A stretch of 64,000 nt of DNA, from contig NW_026622875.1 of assembly GCF_023065955.2 (NCBI RefSeq), forward strand, positions 11,262,501 through 11,326,500, in the 5' to 3' direction. This stretch comes from Ursus arctos (taxonomy: Eukaryota > Chordata > Mammalia > Carnivora > Ursidae). Each line of letters begins with the position of its first letter. Position 1 is the first letter of the stretch. A program made the position numbers and the translations under genes. The notes below the pieces were generated by a model that searched no databases, was not told the origin of the DNA, and was given only the letters and a program-made list of their open reading frames with translations. Below are positions 1 through 12,008 of the stretch, piece after piece.

Positions 1-75
1 ACCCTGAGATGAGGACCTGAGCCAAAGGCAGATGCTTAACTTACTCCTTTCTTTTTTTTTTTTTTTTTTTTTTTT
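1..75 (-). mobile_element. SINEC stub cut by window edge, then poly-T
   Basis: The first 40 bases match the head-proximal part of a minus-strand carnivore SINE ('gacctgagccaaaggcagatgcttaac'-like wording, compare 11945-11970). The 'tgccacccaggcgcccc' that should follow is missing, and a T-rich run (47-75) comes instead. The rest of the element lies left of the window. It is either truncated or rearranged at its 5' end. Confidence 0.7.
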
Positions 76-3000
76 AATCCTCATTGGATATACCATTTCT
101 CTTTCTACCCTTTTAGGTGAAACTAATTGTTCACAGGAAGGCACAACACCTAAAAATGGAATATCCTAAATGGTCATGCTTCTTGTCTTTCACTTTCAAG
201 TTACAAAGGCATATGCCCAAATTATATACTAAAAAGACTTAACCACTATTTTTTTTTTGAATCATCTATCCTAGTGGTGGGGGGGGGAAGGACCTTGAAT
301 CCCCATCCAAGCTAGTTTTATTTTTAAAGAGCCATTTTGCATTTTTGCCTACATTTAAGAATTGATGTTTTTAAAAATCATAAATAGGTTGATCTGGATA
401 AAATAAATGTTGGAAAAATATTCAGAAAAATGGACAATAGTCTTACAGTAGTAATACTGGTGTTTGGAGGCTAAACGAAATGTTTTACATCAACTCAAGC
501 CCTAAATAGCAGTGAATTCAATGACAATACATAGTGCTTCTTTAGACTTCCTTAGTTCTGATAAATCTTTCCTAAAATAGTGTCCCAAGAGAGAGGCATG
601 TCCATCAGCCAACTGCTGTGCTATCAGTCCCCAGGACAGCAACTTGCCCTGCTGATAATTAGTAGTTTCTCTGAGCAGTCATTCTGCCTTGTAACATTAG
701 CTCATTATTTCTCTTGAGATAAAACAGAGGACCGGACTCTCAGAAGCAGATGCTCGTGTGTCTGAAGTCCAATGCAGGGAAAATAAGAGACTCATCACTG
801 TCCTTGATGATGCACTAAAGATCATGATATGGCCATCACTGCTTTTATTGTAAGGGTTTTCCCCATTTCTTAATGGTAGTCATTTCTGAAAGAAAAGAAT
901 AAATACTGTACTTTTATCTAACCTCATGAGAAGCATTAAGTACTTGGGCACGTGGCAGCATTATTAAAACAAAATGGTTCTAATTGTATAGCAACCTGTA
1001 ATTACATGTTACACTTAGGCCAGGGCAGTTCCAGTGTGATTCATTATTTCACTAACGCTGCTGCTTTTCTTTTTTTCTTTTCCTTTTCCTTTTTTTTTTT
1101 TTTTTTTTTTAATATTGGCTGGGGAGATGGGGGGGAATGCCAGACAATTTTTCTTTGAAACAATTTAAATACACAAAAGACTGTTACAGCAAAAGCTTAA
1201 AGTGAGTTCTATTAATACTAGATTAGGCTAATCTAAGCAGAAGTATTTGTGCAGCATATATAATTATCATTACTGGCACTATAATAACAGCAGACATTCC
1301 CATTAGCAATCAAAATGTGATAAATACATACTTAATGTTGAAATATAATGTAAATATAGATGTATTAAATGTATTAAATGATTCGTCCCTCCAAAATTGT
1401 GTGCTGTAATAACTGGGTTATGTTGGAAGGGCAAAAATATTACACTTCCAGAAATAGCCCTCAAAGTTGGCTTTATACTTTAAAAATGCCCAGTGGCAGG
1501 GAATATAAGGGTTTGGTTGATAAGGGTTTGAGATATAATTCTGTCTTGGAGAATGAGAAGGGGGTGGAAGGGGATCAAGACTGTTGCCAGAGGGAGAAAA
1601 CATAAACTGTTTTCAATTACATAAAACTGAAGTGGGCATCTGACAGAGCTTAGCCTTGGAAAGCAATGTGATGGATGGAGAGCCCTATGGATACTAAAAA
1701 CTGCTGAATTCCTGCCTCTTCTCCCTTTGGGTTCAATGCACTCAATAGTACATTTGGGTCACATCTGCACTGACTATGGGAAATCTTATTGTGGTGTTAC
1801 CAGACTGCTGTTGTTGAAATTTCCTATACAAAAATTTGCCTGCAGGAACTGAGAAACTTATGCAGAAACTTCAATGACAGTTCATAGAGGTGGAAAACCA
1901 TTTTGAAACATTCTCATGTTTTTCCTCTTATGTCCTTTAATTCTTGCCTGTGTTCCAAATAAAGGAGCATTTCTATTCGATGAAACTCTAATTTGGGTAA
2001 TTTTTAGAAGAACCCATATTCCTTGTATAGTAAAACTTCTTCGTTCTTTAAGATTCCCAAGCAGATATGAAAACTGAACTATGGAAGTGTATAAAGACAG
2101 GCACAATTAACTTTTTTTAGCATCTGCTATAAAATTACCACCCAAGTCACTGAATTATATATTTCTTTTGGGATAGCTGTATTTAATCAGAAAATTACGA
2201 GCTCTGGTGTTGGGGCATAAGGTGAAAGGTAAAAAGTGATTCCCATAAAATACAGCATGTGGGGTGTGGGTTTGTGTCGCAGTAAGAAAGATTCCTCCCT
2301 ATAAGTAATGGTGCTTGAGAAGCTGGGTTATATGAAGGGAGGACATAGGCCAAGGTGCAGTCAGCTTGGGTAGGCCAAAACCGAAGAGGTCAGTCACCGT
2401 TATATGGCCATGTGATAGGGATTTGGGTTGAATCTTCAGGGTGCTGCCTCCCTTCTTACTAGGTGTTTCCGGCTGGCTCCCAAAGCACTTGCCTCTATTC
2501 AGTCACTGATGCTTTTTCTGTATAGTTAAAAACTTCAATAAAAGAATGATCATCAAAGCATTTATGATTTAGATCTTCATATCATTGGTTACCAAATTCT
2601 TGTCAAGCTATAATAGAAAAATCTCCAAAGAAACAGGAACATCTGTGAATATCTTATCAAAAGTCAACTAACATTTGCTTATATGATCCTTGCTTTGTGA
2701 AATCTACTTATTCAGCTATTTATACTAGGAAAGAACTGGAAAAGGGGAAGAAGACAGGGAAATATGAAAGCAGAGTAGAATTGAAAGGATGGGATATGCA
2801 ATGTTTAAAAACCTTAATCTAACAAAAGGTCAGCTTTCCTTTCTTATGGGAAATCCCACATGGGCCTTTCCACTCCTTAGTTCCAGAGCCCCCTTCTCTG
2901 ACCAGAGCTGCTTTTCTTGTGCCTTCCTTTGTCACAAAAAATACTCCATATTTTGAGACCTTCAAACCTGGGGGACACCCAGTGTATTTTCTCTATCTGA

Positions 3001-3786
3001 ATCAGGCGTGACTTTAGATGTTTCCTTCCAGGGTCATTAGTGTTCTAGATTCTACTTGCAGCTTCAGTGTTTGGGTTTCTGAGGGCACAGCATGGCCTGA
3101 CGTACATTTTGCTTGTCACTTCAGATTGCAACAACCTTTAATTGACTTCCCGTCCTTATCTGTTCACAGGTTGGTCTATGAAAACCCGTAACCTGAAATC
3201 TCTATGCTCCCACCAACCCAGAAATAGTAGTTTCAACTTTTTTTCTTTTATAGTCCTAACAGACTTTCAAGAAGAAAATGTAGTACTAATAAAAATCTGT
3301 AAGATACATATAACCTCTGCTTTCCTGAGATATTTATTGCTCTATGACTAAGTCTTTCTCCTATTACTTTTTTCAAGTTTTTAATTTATACTAACCAGGT
3401 TTATAGACTTCCATGTGATTTCACCAAGAGGGCAAGACTATTTTCTTTTTTGTTTTGCTGGTAACAAGTTTCTTAGAGGCAGCGCCCTGTCCTCTTCCTC
3501 TTTGTCATCTTTGGGCCCTAACATAGAGACTCATATCCAATAGGTGCTTTACTGGTGCTCTTGAAATTGAAGTTTGAATGCATTTAAGTAAACTTCATAT
3601 ATAAACAGTGTAGATGATTTCCCATTTGTACCCTTTAAAGCAGTTTCGTACCAATTTCTGCACTGTCTTGGGGCAGGATTAGTCTCTCCATTTTTTTATT
3701 GTCTCATTGCAATATTAATGAATTCACTAGTATTTGACTTGAATTATGGTTACTATTCAAATACCCCATGTCTCCACTACAAAGTA

Positions 3787-3817
<31 letters not shown>

Positions 3818-4224
3818 TCAGTTCTCCAACGTGAAGAAACATCACCTAGAGTCTAGTTGGCCTACTTCTTAGACTTCCAAAGAAGTCTCACTCTTAGGCT
3901 AGTTAGTCCAGATATTTTGCATTGGTTTTGCTTCAGAGGAAACACAATTTGTGTAAGACTTGAGGTAATTTAATAATAAACTATAGGAACAGATGGTACT
4001 TGACCAGTCATTTACACTAGTGAACACTTCAATGGAACTAACTTGGAGATTGCGGATAAGCTTCCCTGCATGTAAAACCAATGAGGTATACTTTTTATCA
4101 CCTTACATGCTTCAATTAGTATTGCCCAGTTCAAATTTATCAAGCAACATTGACAGCAAGGATAGTCAAGTGGTAAAATAAGTATTGCCCTCAATTATTT
4201 CCTTCTGCCTCTCAGCACCATTAG
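76..4224. other. Unique noncoding DNA, weak L2 trace
   Basis: I see no gene here. Landmarks are a C/T-rich then pure T run at about 1064-1110, a short G run near 281-288, and a (GTTTT)n stretch at about 3790-3820. About 3460-3570 has wording like the 3' end of a plus-strand L2 (a 'gccctgtcctcttc...catctttgggccctaacat...ataggtgcttta' series), which is weak. The short frames at 952-1158, 1378-1605, 1882-2106 and 3142-3351 resemble no protein family I know; the first is a run of Phe codons from the T tract. Confidence 0.6.
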
Positions 4225-4437
4225 AACTGCCCGTGTTGAGATATCTGAGAGCAGACATGGAAGGTCTTTGTAGTTAGATCTAGATTCGCAACTCAACCCC
4301 ATAACTTCCTACCCATGGGGACTGGAGAGTTTGATTCACTTCTCTCAGACAATTCTCTGTAAAACAGAGAAAAAACATAATTCTACAGGGCTATGAATAA
4401 ATAAAACTTGAAGTTTCTAGCATAGTGACTGACAAGG
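4225..4437 (+). repeat. MIR (ancient tRNA-derived SINE)
   Basis: The order of words matches the MIR core and 3' part: 'agattcgcaactcaacccc', a loss-of-phrase around 'cacttctctcagac', 'tctgtaaaacagag', then 'gctatgaataaataaaacttgaag' and 'agcatagtgactgacaagg'. It is old and diverged. Confidence 0.55.
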
Positions 4438-5929
4438 TAAGCTCATTGAAAATAGATTCCCCCCTCTTCAAATATATATGGTATTGATCTTAATATTTAC
4501 AGTTGAAAACTAATGCGTGAAAAGGGGAGAAAATGTAACATAACTGCTAATGATTAGTATTTTGATCAGCTCAAAAAGACAAGCATATGGAGTAATTGGT
4601 CTTCTAGAAGTATAAAGTAAAATGAAAATGGAATTTTTTTCATGGAAGATGATAGATCAATGGGGAAAAGTCTTTGGGAATCAGAAAACCTATTCTCTAG
4701 TTCTACTTCTGCCCCAAACAATATATCAAACATGAAATCTTTCCTTCAACTCATCCTAGCTCTTCCTGTGAGGCATTCTCAAAGTCATCTGTATTAGACA
4801 CTATCAGATTTCTTTCCTCTTCCTCCCTGCATCTGAGTCATTGATTTTTGCTGCTGCTTGCTTCATAATGGCTTTGTCATCTACTTCTTCTTTTTATTCC
4901 CACTGCTAGACCCTAGCCTGACCTTTATCTTTGCAAACAATTGTGGTAGTAGCCTAATTCAGCTTCCTGTTACATACCGAGAAAAAAAAAACACACACAC
5001 ACACACACACACACCCCTCCAAATTTTTGCCTAGATTATTGAAATTAAATATCTTTATGATTAGCTACAAAATTTTCTCACAACTGATTAGAATGGCCAC
5101 ATTATACAGCTCTAGCACATTCCATGGGCTGCAATATAACTGGCAACCCATGGAGTTGTGCAGTGTACAGCCTATGTGGCCTTGCATTGAGGTCCTTTCT
5201 ATAATATGCACAAATCAATCATTCAAACAATTCTTGGGCCTTATACCCCTTCACTGATTATCACTGTCCATACCATAGAGTCCAGAGAATAAGAAAAGCC
5301 CAGGATTCAACATCCTTTATAATCTAGGCCTGACCTGCCTTCCCCTCCCTATGTCCCTAAGTCCCACGACTTTCTGGTAAGAATGTGCTGTGTCATTCAG
5401 ACTGGTTTTGCATGACTCTCATTCAAAACAGACTAGTCTAGAGGGTACCTATGGAGTACCACTTGCAGAAGTAGTTTTGGGGGCTTATTTCTTTCTAGTG
5501 TTCTTTCTGACACATAGCCAGGTTGGGTTCACCAACCCCATTCCCTAATGGCGAATTCTTAAATATTTAAGAGGTCCGAGAGAAATAATTATGTGAATAT
5601 CTAACCCTTTTCTATAAAGAAGTTGAGTCATAAACAAACATTTATATCTAGGTATATAAATTACACATATAAAATACATGCATTCACTAATTTTTTTGCA
5701 CTGTGTTAACAAAACACCCCTACGTAGTGTCTTTGGGATGCCTTTTCATGTTTCAAAATCTTTGAGTAGGGTATATTGTCTTTTATATGTTTTGTATCTT
5801 CAAGAGTCAAACATAGAAAATATATCATTTGAGGGTGCAAAATCTCACTGGAAATCATTACATGAAAAATTAAAAAGCAAAAGTGAAAAAGCATGATTAA
5901 AGGCAAATTGATATGGATATCAAGTATTC
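4438..5929. other. Unique noncoding DNA with an AC microsatellite
   Basis: No gene is visible. A perfect (AC)n run lies at 4990-5014. About 5290-5420 ('aatctaggcctgacctgccttcccctcc') is weakly reminiscent of the L2 body in plus orientation. The frames at 5027-5257, 5678-5896 and 5706-5906 have no family resemblance. Confidence 0.6.
4990..5014. repeat. (AC)n microsatellite
   Basis: About 12 uninterrupted AC units follow an A run. It is a likely length-polymorphic locus. Confidence 0.95.
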
Positions 5930-6830
5930 ATGGCCTTCATTCAACAAATACTAAGTGTCTGCTACCTATTAGTCATTTTTCTAGGCCCTAGACATTGGGA
6001 GAGAGACAACTACTTTTATTGCCCAACTACTAATTATTAGTTGGACAGAATTTTGCTGGAGAGGGAGGAAGGAAACAGTAAGTACTTGCCATTTTAGGGA
6101 GGAATGAGAGAGACTTCTTTATTAAAGTCCCTGGAAGTGAGGGCCTGAGCCTGGGAAGTAGAGCATTCGAGACAGAACAAACAGCATTTACAAAGGCCTT
6201 GGGGCAGGTGACACTCCAGGAACAAGGAGGAAAGCTCAAGTTATGTATTGGCCTTGGAGAGTACTCAAAGCCCTTGAGCTTCTTCTGACAAAGAAGGGAA
6301 AAAACAGGAATTTTGAAGAGAATAATGACACTATTTGATTGCCATGACAGTTCCAAGGAGAGAATGGTGGTGGTAACAAGTATGGTAGCAATCAAGGTGC
6401 TGAGAAGCGGTCAGATTCTAAATATACTGTGAACACAGAATTGTTTGTTGCTGGATGTGGGAGGAGGAAGAGAATGCAGGAAGTCAAGGAGTTTTCCAGG
6501 CTTTTTGGTATGAGCAACTAGGAGAATGAAGTTGCCTTCTATTGAGAAGAGTTGCAGAAAGAGCATCTTGATGGGTAGGCAAAAAATCTTAAGTTCATCT
6601 GGGTGTATGACCTAGACATCCAAGTGGAAACGTAGGACAGGCAGCTTGATATATGGGTCTGTAGACCAATGGAGAGATTCAGGCAAGGGATATGAACTTG
6701 GCAGTTGTCATTGTGGCACTTCAATGTTTAGAGCTTTGGAAGATAGGAAGAAAGCAACAAAGGAGACTGAGTGTGACTGGCTGTTGAGGGGTGGGGGACA
6801 GGAACCAAGAAGCGGGCTTCTAAGACTCCA
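5930..6830 (-). repeat. Long L2 LINE remnant
   Basis: The left edge 'ttcattcaacaaatactaagtgtctgctac' followed by 'tctaggccctagacattggg' is the reverse complement of the L2 3' terminus. The succeeding text ('gtccctggaagtgagggcctgag', 'acaaaggccttggggcaggtgac', 'caaggaggaaag', then 'tcaaggagttttccaggc') follows the body of L2 backwards for about 900 bp. This is unusually long for an ancient L2. The frames at 6030-6395 and 6539-6724 lie inside it and are not genes. Confidence 0.7.
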
Positions 6831-7139
6831 ATGATTCAAGATTTCAAGAAGGGAGTGATCACTGTCAAATGATATTTAAATGAAGTCAGGAATTAACCAA
6901 TGGTGTTTGCTTCTCTAGAAACAAATTTGTCTATATTCTGAATCTTTCTGTAGTCCATTTAGCAATTTTATGGTATGAAATTTCATAATTTTAAATCAAA
7001 ATCTTAGAATATATTAGTGGCAAATATTAAGCAACTATAATGTTAATATTGTTCTGGGAAACATCTGATATCTCCACTGCTATGAGGAGTTTAATGCAAA
7101 AGCAATGCTGATGGCAGACCGGTGACTGATGGTCTTAGA
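6831..7139. other. Unique noncoding DNA
   Basis: AT-rich linker between the L2 and the L1 stack. I recognise nothing in it. Confidence 0.5.
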
Positions 7140-7159
7140 GACAGAATGTTGTTGTATAT

Positions 7160-7520
7160 TTTGTTTTGCATTTTCCCTAGTTTTATTGAGATTTAATTGG
7201 CATATGACATTGTATTTAAGGTATGTAACATAATTTGATACATGTATGTATTGCAAAATGATTACTACAATAAGTTTGGTTAATGTCCATTACCTCTTAT
7301 AGTAATGTGTGTGATGAGAATTTTTAAGATCTACTTATTCACAGCTTTCAAATGCACAAAACAGTATTGCTAACTGTAGTCACCATGCTGCACGTTATAT
7401 CCCATAACTTATTAATATTATAACTGGACGTTTATACCTTTTGAATACCTTCACCCACTTCCCTCATCCCTCCACTCCATTTCAGGCAACCACCAATCTG
7501 TTCTGTGTCTAGAAGGATTT
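7160..7520 (-). mobile_element. L1M 3' untranslated region remnant
   Basis: The text 'ttttattgagatttaattgg', 'tgcaaaatgattactacaat', 'gtcaccatgctgcacgttat' and 'aggcaaccaccaatctgttc' is the reverse complement of the well-known mammalian L1M 3' UTR. The divergence indicates an old, pre-carnivoran insertion. Confidence 0.8.
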
Positions 7521-7539
7521 TTTATGTTTTAGTAACTTG

Positions 7540-8335
7540 GATTTCCTTGTCAATGAATTGCCTATTAATCTTTTTTTATAATTGAATTATCTTTTCTGTT
7601 TTTCTATAGTACTTACATTTATGTTCTTGATATCAATATTCTTATTTTTATGTGTGTATTCTGTGCATTGCCGATATCTTTTCCCAATTTATGGCTTGTT
7701 TTTTGTTGTTGTTGTTGTTGTTGTTGTTGCTTTGGATTTTTGTGGGGAGGGGATGGTTTTTTTGTTTTTATTTAATTTTGTATCTCAAGCTTTCTAGTTA
7801 GATTTTAAAATGTTACACTATTTTTATATTTTTAACCCCTTTTTATGCTTTTTGTTATTAAATCCTTCATTACTGAAAGGCCATAAAAATAGTCTATATT
7901 TATGTACACATGTGGAAGAACACTTTAAAGATTTTATGCCTCTAATCTCTCTCGATTTTGATTTAAGTATGGTAAATCTCTACATCATTTGTAAATGTTG
8001 TTTCAGCATTGTAGAGTATTCCACCCTTCACTCACTGATTTATAATGTCAGGTCTCTCATATAGCAAATTCTGTATTGCCATGAGCCTCTGGGGGCTCTC
8101 CGTTCAGTTCCATTGGCCCCCTTGTCTATTCCTGAACCAGTAGTTAGTTGTGAGGTTGCAAGTCAGCTCTCCTCATTGTTTTGTATTAAGATATTTGGGG
8201 CCTTGTGTTTTCTCAATGAATTTTGGAATGAACCTACTAAGGTTCTTGAAAATTATAGCTGACATTTTGATTGAAATTACATTGAATATAAAAATTTAAG
8301 AAAATTGCCATCTTTTATAAGTATCTTCTATACCA
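7540..8335 (-). mobile_element. L1M ORF2 remnant, heavily decayed
   Basis: Word order follows L1M ORF2 read backwards: a 'cttttcccaatttatggcttg' segment, a stretch around 7800-7880, then 'tcttgaaaattatagctgac' and 'attacattgaatataaaaat' at 8245-8300. No frame survives. A (GTT)n run sits at about 7700-7730. The frames at 7582-7797 and 7810-8064 are decayed antisense L1. Confidence 0.6.
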
Positions 8336-8512
8336 AGAGATGGACTCTTAACTATAGAGAACAAACTGATGGTTACCAGAGGGGAATAGGGTGGGGAGAT
8401 GGGGATTAAGGACTGCACTTTTTGTGATGAGCACTGGGTGTTGTATGGAAGTGTTGAAACACTATATTGTATACTTGAAAAACTTTGTGTATAATTTTAG
8501 TTACTATTTAGT
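8336..8512 (+). mobile_element. Carnivore L1 3' end, 5'-truncated
   Basis: The wording 'ggactcttaactatagagaa', 'caaactgatggttaccagag', 'gggattaaggactgcacttt', 'tgatgagcactgggtgttgt' and 'gtatacttgaaaaac' is the 3' UTR of carnivore L1. It is younger than the surrounding L1M remnants and lies in the opposite orientation, so it inserted into them. It has no retained poly-A of note. Confidence 0.8.
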
Positions 8513-8539
8513 TTTATGTATGTCTTACTTCCACTACAA

Positions 8540-10080
8540 TCCATTGATTCATTAGCCATTTAGAACTGTGTTTGTAAAACTTACAGTGGGGTATCTTTAT
8601 TTTGGCATGATTTTCTAACTTAATCATGATTAGAAAATATGTTCTGTTCAGTTAAAAAGTCATTAAAAATTTGTTGAACAGAAAAGTCCATTTAAGTAAA
8701 TGTGTTATGTGTATTTGCAAAGAATTTTTTTTCTGTAGGGGTCTACATGTATTCATGAAACCAAACTTGTTAATCCCCACTAATTTTGTCTACTTGTCAA
8801 TTGAGAGTGATATATTGAAAGATCCCATTAAAACAGGGGATTTGTCAATATCCCCTTATATTTGACCTATAAAATATTCTGAGCCTATTTGTACATCCAG
8901 CATCATATTTTTGTATCTAAGATACATTTATAAGTAGACATGCAATGTCTAATAGGAATCATTTATTTAGTTGGCTTTATCACTAATGATTTTTGCCTTG
9001 GAGTCAATTTTGTCTGATGTAATTTTCCCAAGAACTGTCTTCCTTATTGCTGTTAATATTTGCTTGATGCATCATTTCTATCCTTTTATTTTCTCTTAAA
9101 CCTCTTTCGTGAAGTATAACTGACATTCAATAAACCACACATATTTTAGGTGTGCAATTTGTTGGTTTGACATCTGTATCTACCATGAAGCCATCCCCAC
9201 AATCAAGATGATAAACATATTCATTAACCCCCAGAGTTTCCTCATGTCCTTTGCCGTTTGATTTTTTTTTTTTTCTCCTTTGAATCTTATATTTTATTGG
9301 GGTCTCTTGTAAATGGCACAGAGCCACGTTTTGTATGACTCTGTCCAATCTAATGTATTTCTCTCTTAATGGGCTGGGGTTATTTCTTCCTCAGCTACTC
9401 ACTTCCCAAAATACAGTCTCTGTATAATAGTATGTTGGCATAAACCCCTTTACGTTTTTGTTTATATGAAATTAGAGTTATTTTCTCATTCTTGAAAGAC
9501 AAGTTTGTAGGATGCACTATTCTAAGTTGACCATTCTTTTGTCTGTTTTAAAAATGACTTTTCTTCCAATGTTGTAGGTGAAATAATTTCTTTCAGTCGT
9601 CCTTCTTTTGTCCTTTCTTGTCTTCATTCTCTTTACAAATCCTGTTTGATATGTTAGGCCTTTGTTACTTGATTGTCTCTTACCCACTCTCAAAGCACTA
9701 GATCTGTCTTATAGTTCAACCATTCTCTATTCAACTATGTTTAATCAGATATTTGCCACACATTTTTTTTTCCTTTCAAAAGTTAAATTTATAATTTCTA
9801 AAAGATCTTATTTTCCAAATCTGCTTAGACATTTACAAGGTCTGTTTAGTTTTTTTTTCCTCATTCTACCCTTTTGAAAAATTTCATAAAGTTATTTTCT
9901 ATTCAGTATCTCAATAACTTCCATTTCTGATAACTGATGTAGTTATCAGATATAGCAGTTCTTGTTTCACTGACTTTTACTCATGGTGGCTTATTTTTCT
10001 CTAAGTTGGCTGAACTTGGAATTTTTAGATTCAGTTGAGAACGCTTTCCTCCAGGGAGAGTTTATTTGTCTTTGCAATAT
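8540..10080 (-). mobile_element. L1M remnants, several fragments
   Basis: Pieces recognisable as reverse-complement L1M include 'ttttgccttggagtcaattttgtctgatg' (8990-9020), 'gtataactgacattcaataa' to 'tcaagatgataaacatattc' (9113-9225), and 'cattcttgaaagacaagttt' (9489-9510). Their order is not that of one continuous element, so more than one insertion or rearrangement is involved. The frames at 8671-8865, 9127-9348 and 9662-9877 are antisense L1. Confidence 0.6.
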
Positions 10081-10084
10081 TTAG

Positions 10085-10575
10085 AGCTAAAAACTTATGG
10101 AGGATTCCTAAATGCATATTAGTAAGTGAAAGAAGTCGAGTCTGAAAAGGCTACATACTATGATTCCAACTAGAGGATGTTCTGGAAAAGGAAAACATAT
10201 GGAGACAACAAAAAGATCAGTGGTTACCAGAGGTTGGATGGGGATGAATAGGCAGAGCAGAGGTTTTCTAGGGCAGTGAAAATAGTCTGTGATACTATCA
10301 TGGATACATGTTATACATTTGTCCAAAACCCGTGGAATGTATAACACCAACAGTGAATCCTGAGGTAAGCTATGGACTTCGGGGGGTGATGTATATCATT
10401 TAGGTTCATCCTTGGTTTAAAGGAAAAAAAAAATAAAGTACCATTCCGGTGAGTGATGTTGATAATGAAGGACACCATGCATGTATGCTGGCAGGGTGTA
10501 TATGGGGAATTTCTGTAACTTCCTCTCAATTTTTCTGTGAACCTAAAACTGCTCTAAAAAGTCATAAAAATTGAT
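10085..10575 (+). mobile_element. L1M 3' UTR remnant
   Basis: Plus-strand L1M 3' UTR: 'gatcagtggttaccagaggt', 'gatacatgttatacatttgt', 'cgtggaatgtataacaccaa', 'gctatggacttcggggggtg', ending 'tgaacctaaaactgctctaa' and an A-rich end. A paralogous copy of the same 3' UTR type lies at 29390-29690. Confidence 0.8.
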
Positions 10576-10579
10576 GACA

Positions 10580-11010
10580 TTTGTTTTCCCTAAACATTTT
10601 AAAGATGTTATTCTCTTGTAATCTACCATTTCCTTTTGCTAATAAGTAGTCTGCTATCAGGTTCATCATGGAAATAATCTACTTTTATCTTTGGCTACCT
10701 TTATTTTTGTATTAGATTTTCATAAATATCCTACAATGTATCTAGACATGATTTTTTTTTTTTTTTGCTCTGAAATTATTGGGCTTCATTAACATGAAGC
10801 CCCACTTTTTTCCATAGTATTGGTAGCTTCCCCATTAGTCATAATCTTTCACTTTCTCCTTTTTTTATTCCTGTTGGATGCGTGTTGGACCCTCTCATTC
10901 AGTCTTCTACATCACTTAGCAACTTTCATTTTTCAACTTTATAGGGCATTCTGAATTGTTTCATCATATTGCTCTTCCAGTTTAGGTTTTTCAACAATAT
11001 AATTATTCAC
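10580..11010 (-). mobile_element. L1M remnant
   Basis: The text 'ttaaagatgttattctcttg', 'taatctaccatttccttttg', 'tctgctatcaggttcatcat' and 'gcattctgaattgtttcatc' follows reverse-complement L1M 3' sequence. It ends near a 24-bp tandem duplication. Confidence 0.5.
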
Positions 11011-11058
11011 TTTTTCAAAGAATAGGAAATACGATTTTTCAAAGAATAGGAAATACAA
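11011..11058. repeat. 24-bp tandem duplication
   Basis: The unit starting TTTTTCAAAGAATAGGAAAT occurs twice, at 11011-11034 and 11035-11058, with one substitution (CGA versus CAA at the end). It is a simple local duplication. Confidence 0.95.
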
Positions 11059-11794
11059 TTTTCCTATTTAAAGGAGTGCAGATTTACAGACTAGAAATTT
11101 AGAAGACTTACATGCAAATCTATAGAAACGTATCTTAGTGTGTATCTCTGTAAAACAGAATTCTCATTATAAACATTATGACATAAAAAATTAGTCCTTC
11201 ATGTCATCAAGTATTCTTGGTCACTGCTTACATTTTTTCAAATTAGTATATATATATATATTTTTTAGTTTTTATTTTTTTGAATTAGGATAAGAATAAG
11301 CTCCATAAAAGCGTTTGGTTGATATGTCATAAGTCTCAATGTATAGATTTCTCTCTCTCTCTCTCTCTCTCTCTTTCTCCCCCCCCCCACCATTTGATGA
11401 ATTTCGTTCATTCTTTATTCCTGCAGAGTTTCTTAAATACTTGCTTTGATTGTATCTTCATGGTGCAGTTTAACATGTTCCCTTTATGTCCTGTACATTG
11501 CAATTAGATTTTTACATACCGTTAAATTGAAAATCCCATTATTGGAGAGGCAAGTCTACTTCACAGATGGTGATATGTAATTTTATCAGACATATGCCTG
11601 GTCTAATTTTCATTATTTTTAGCAGCCATTTCAAACTGTTTCTTGATCCATTAATTCACCAGAAGTTGCATAACATTCTAGTTCTATTTTTTTATGAAGC
11701 AGGATATTTTAATAAGGTGAAACTTTGCTTCAGCAACTGTTGGGTTGCCTTGAGTATAGTTGGCATAGGAAGGCAATTTAAATGCTTGATTCTT
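11059..11794. other. Noncoding, with a CT microsatellite
   Basis: Contains a short (TA)n near 11250, a (TC)n run at about 11340-11374 followed by a C run to about 11389, and AT-rich DNA probably derived from old L1. No coding signal; the frames at 11319-11507 and 11567-11806 begin in or near low-complexity sequence. Confidence 0.5.
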
Positions 11795-11992
11795 TTTTTT
11801 TTTTAAGATTTTATTTATTTATTTGACAGAGATAGAGACAGTCAGCGAGAGAGGGAACACAAGCAGGGGGAGTGGGAGAGGAAGAAGGAGGCTCATAGCA
11901 GAGGAGCCTGATGTGGGGCTCGATCCCCTAACGCTGGGATCACGCCCTGAGCCGAAGGCAGACGCTTAACCGCTGTGCCACCCAGGCGCCCC
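11795..11992 (-). mobile_element. SINEC, young, full length
   Basis: Complete minus-strand carnivore SINE, from T-rich tail (11795-11804, then 'aagattttatttatttattt') to the 5' end 'gccacccaggcgcccc'. A perfect 16-bp target-site duplication, TAAATGCTTGATTCTT, flanks it at 11779-11794 and 11993-12008. The intact duplication argues for a recent insertion by L1 machinery. Confidence 0.95.
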
Positions 11993-12008
11993 TAAATGCT
12001 TGATTCTT

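Noticed and set aside
6030..6395. 121-codon minus-strand frame
   Set aside because: Lies wholly inside a noncoding L2 remnant and does not match L2 protein.
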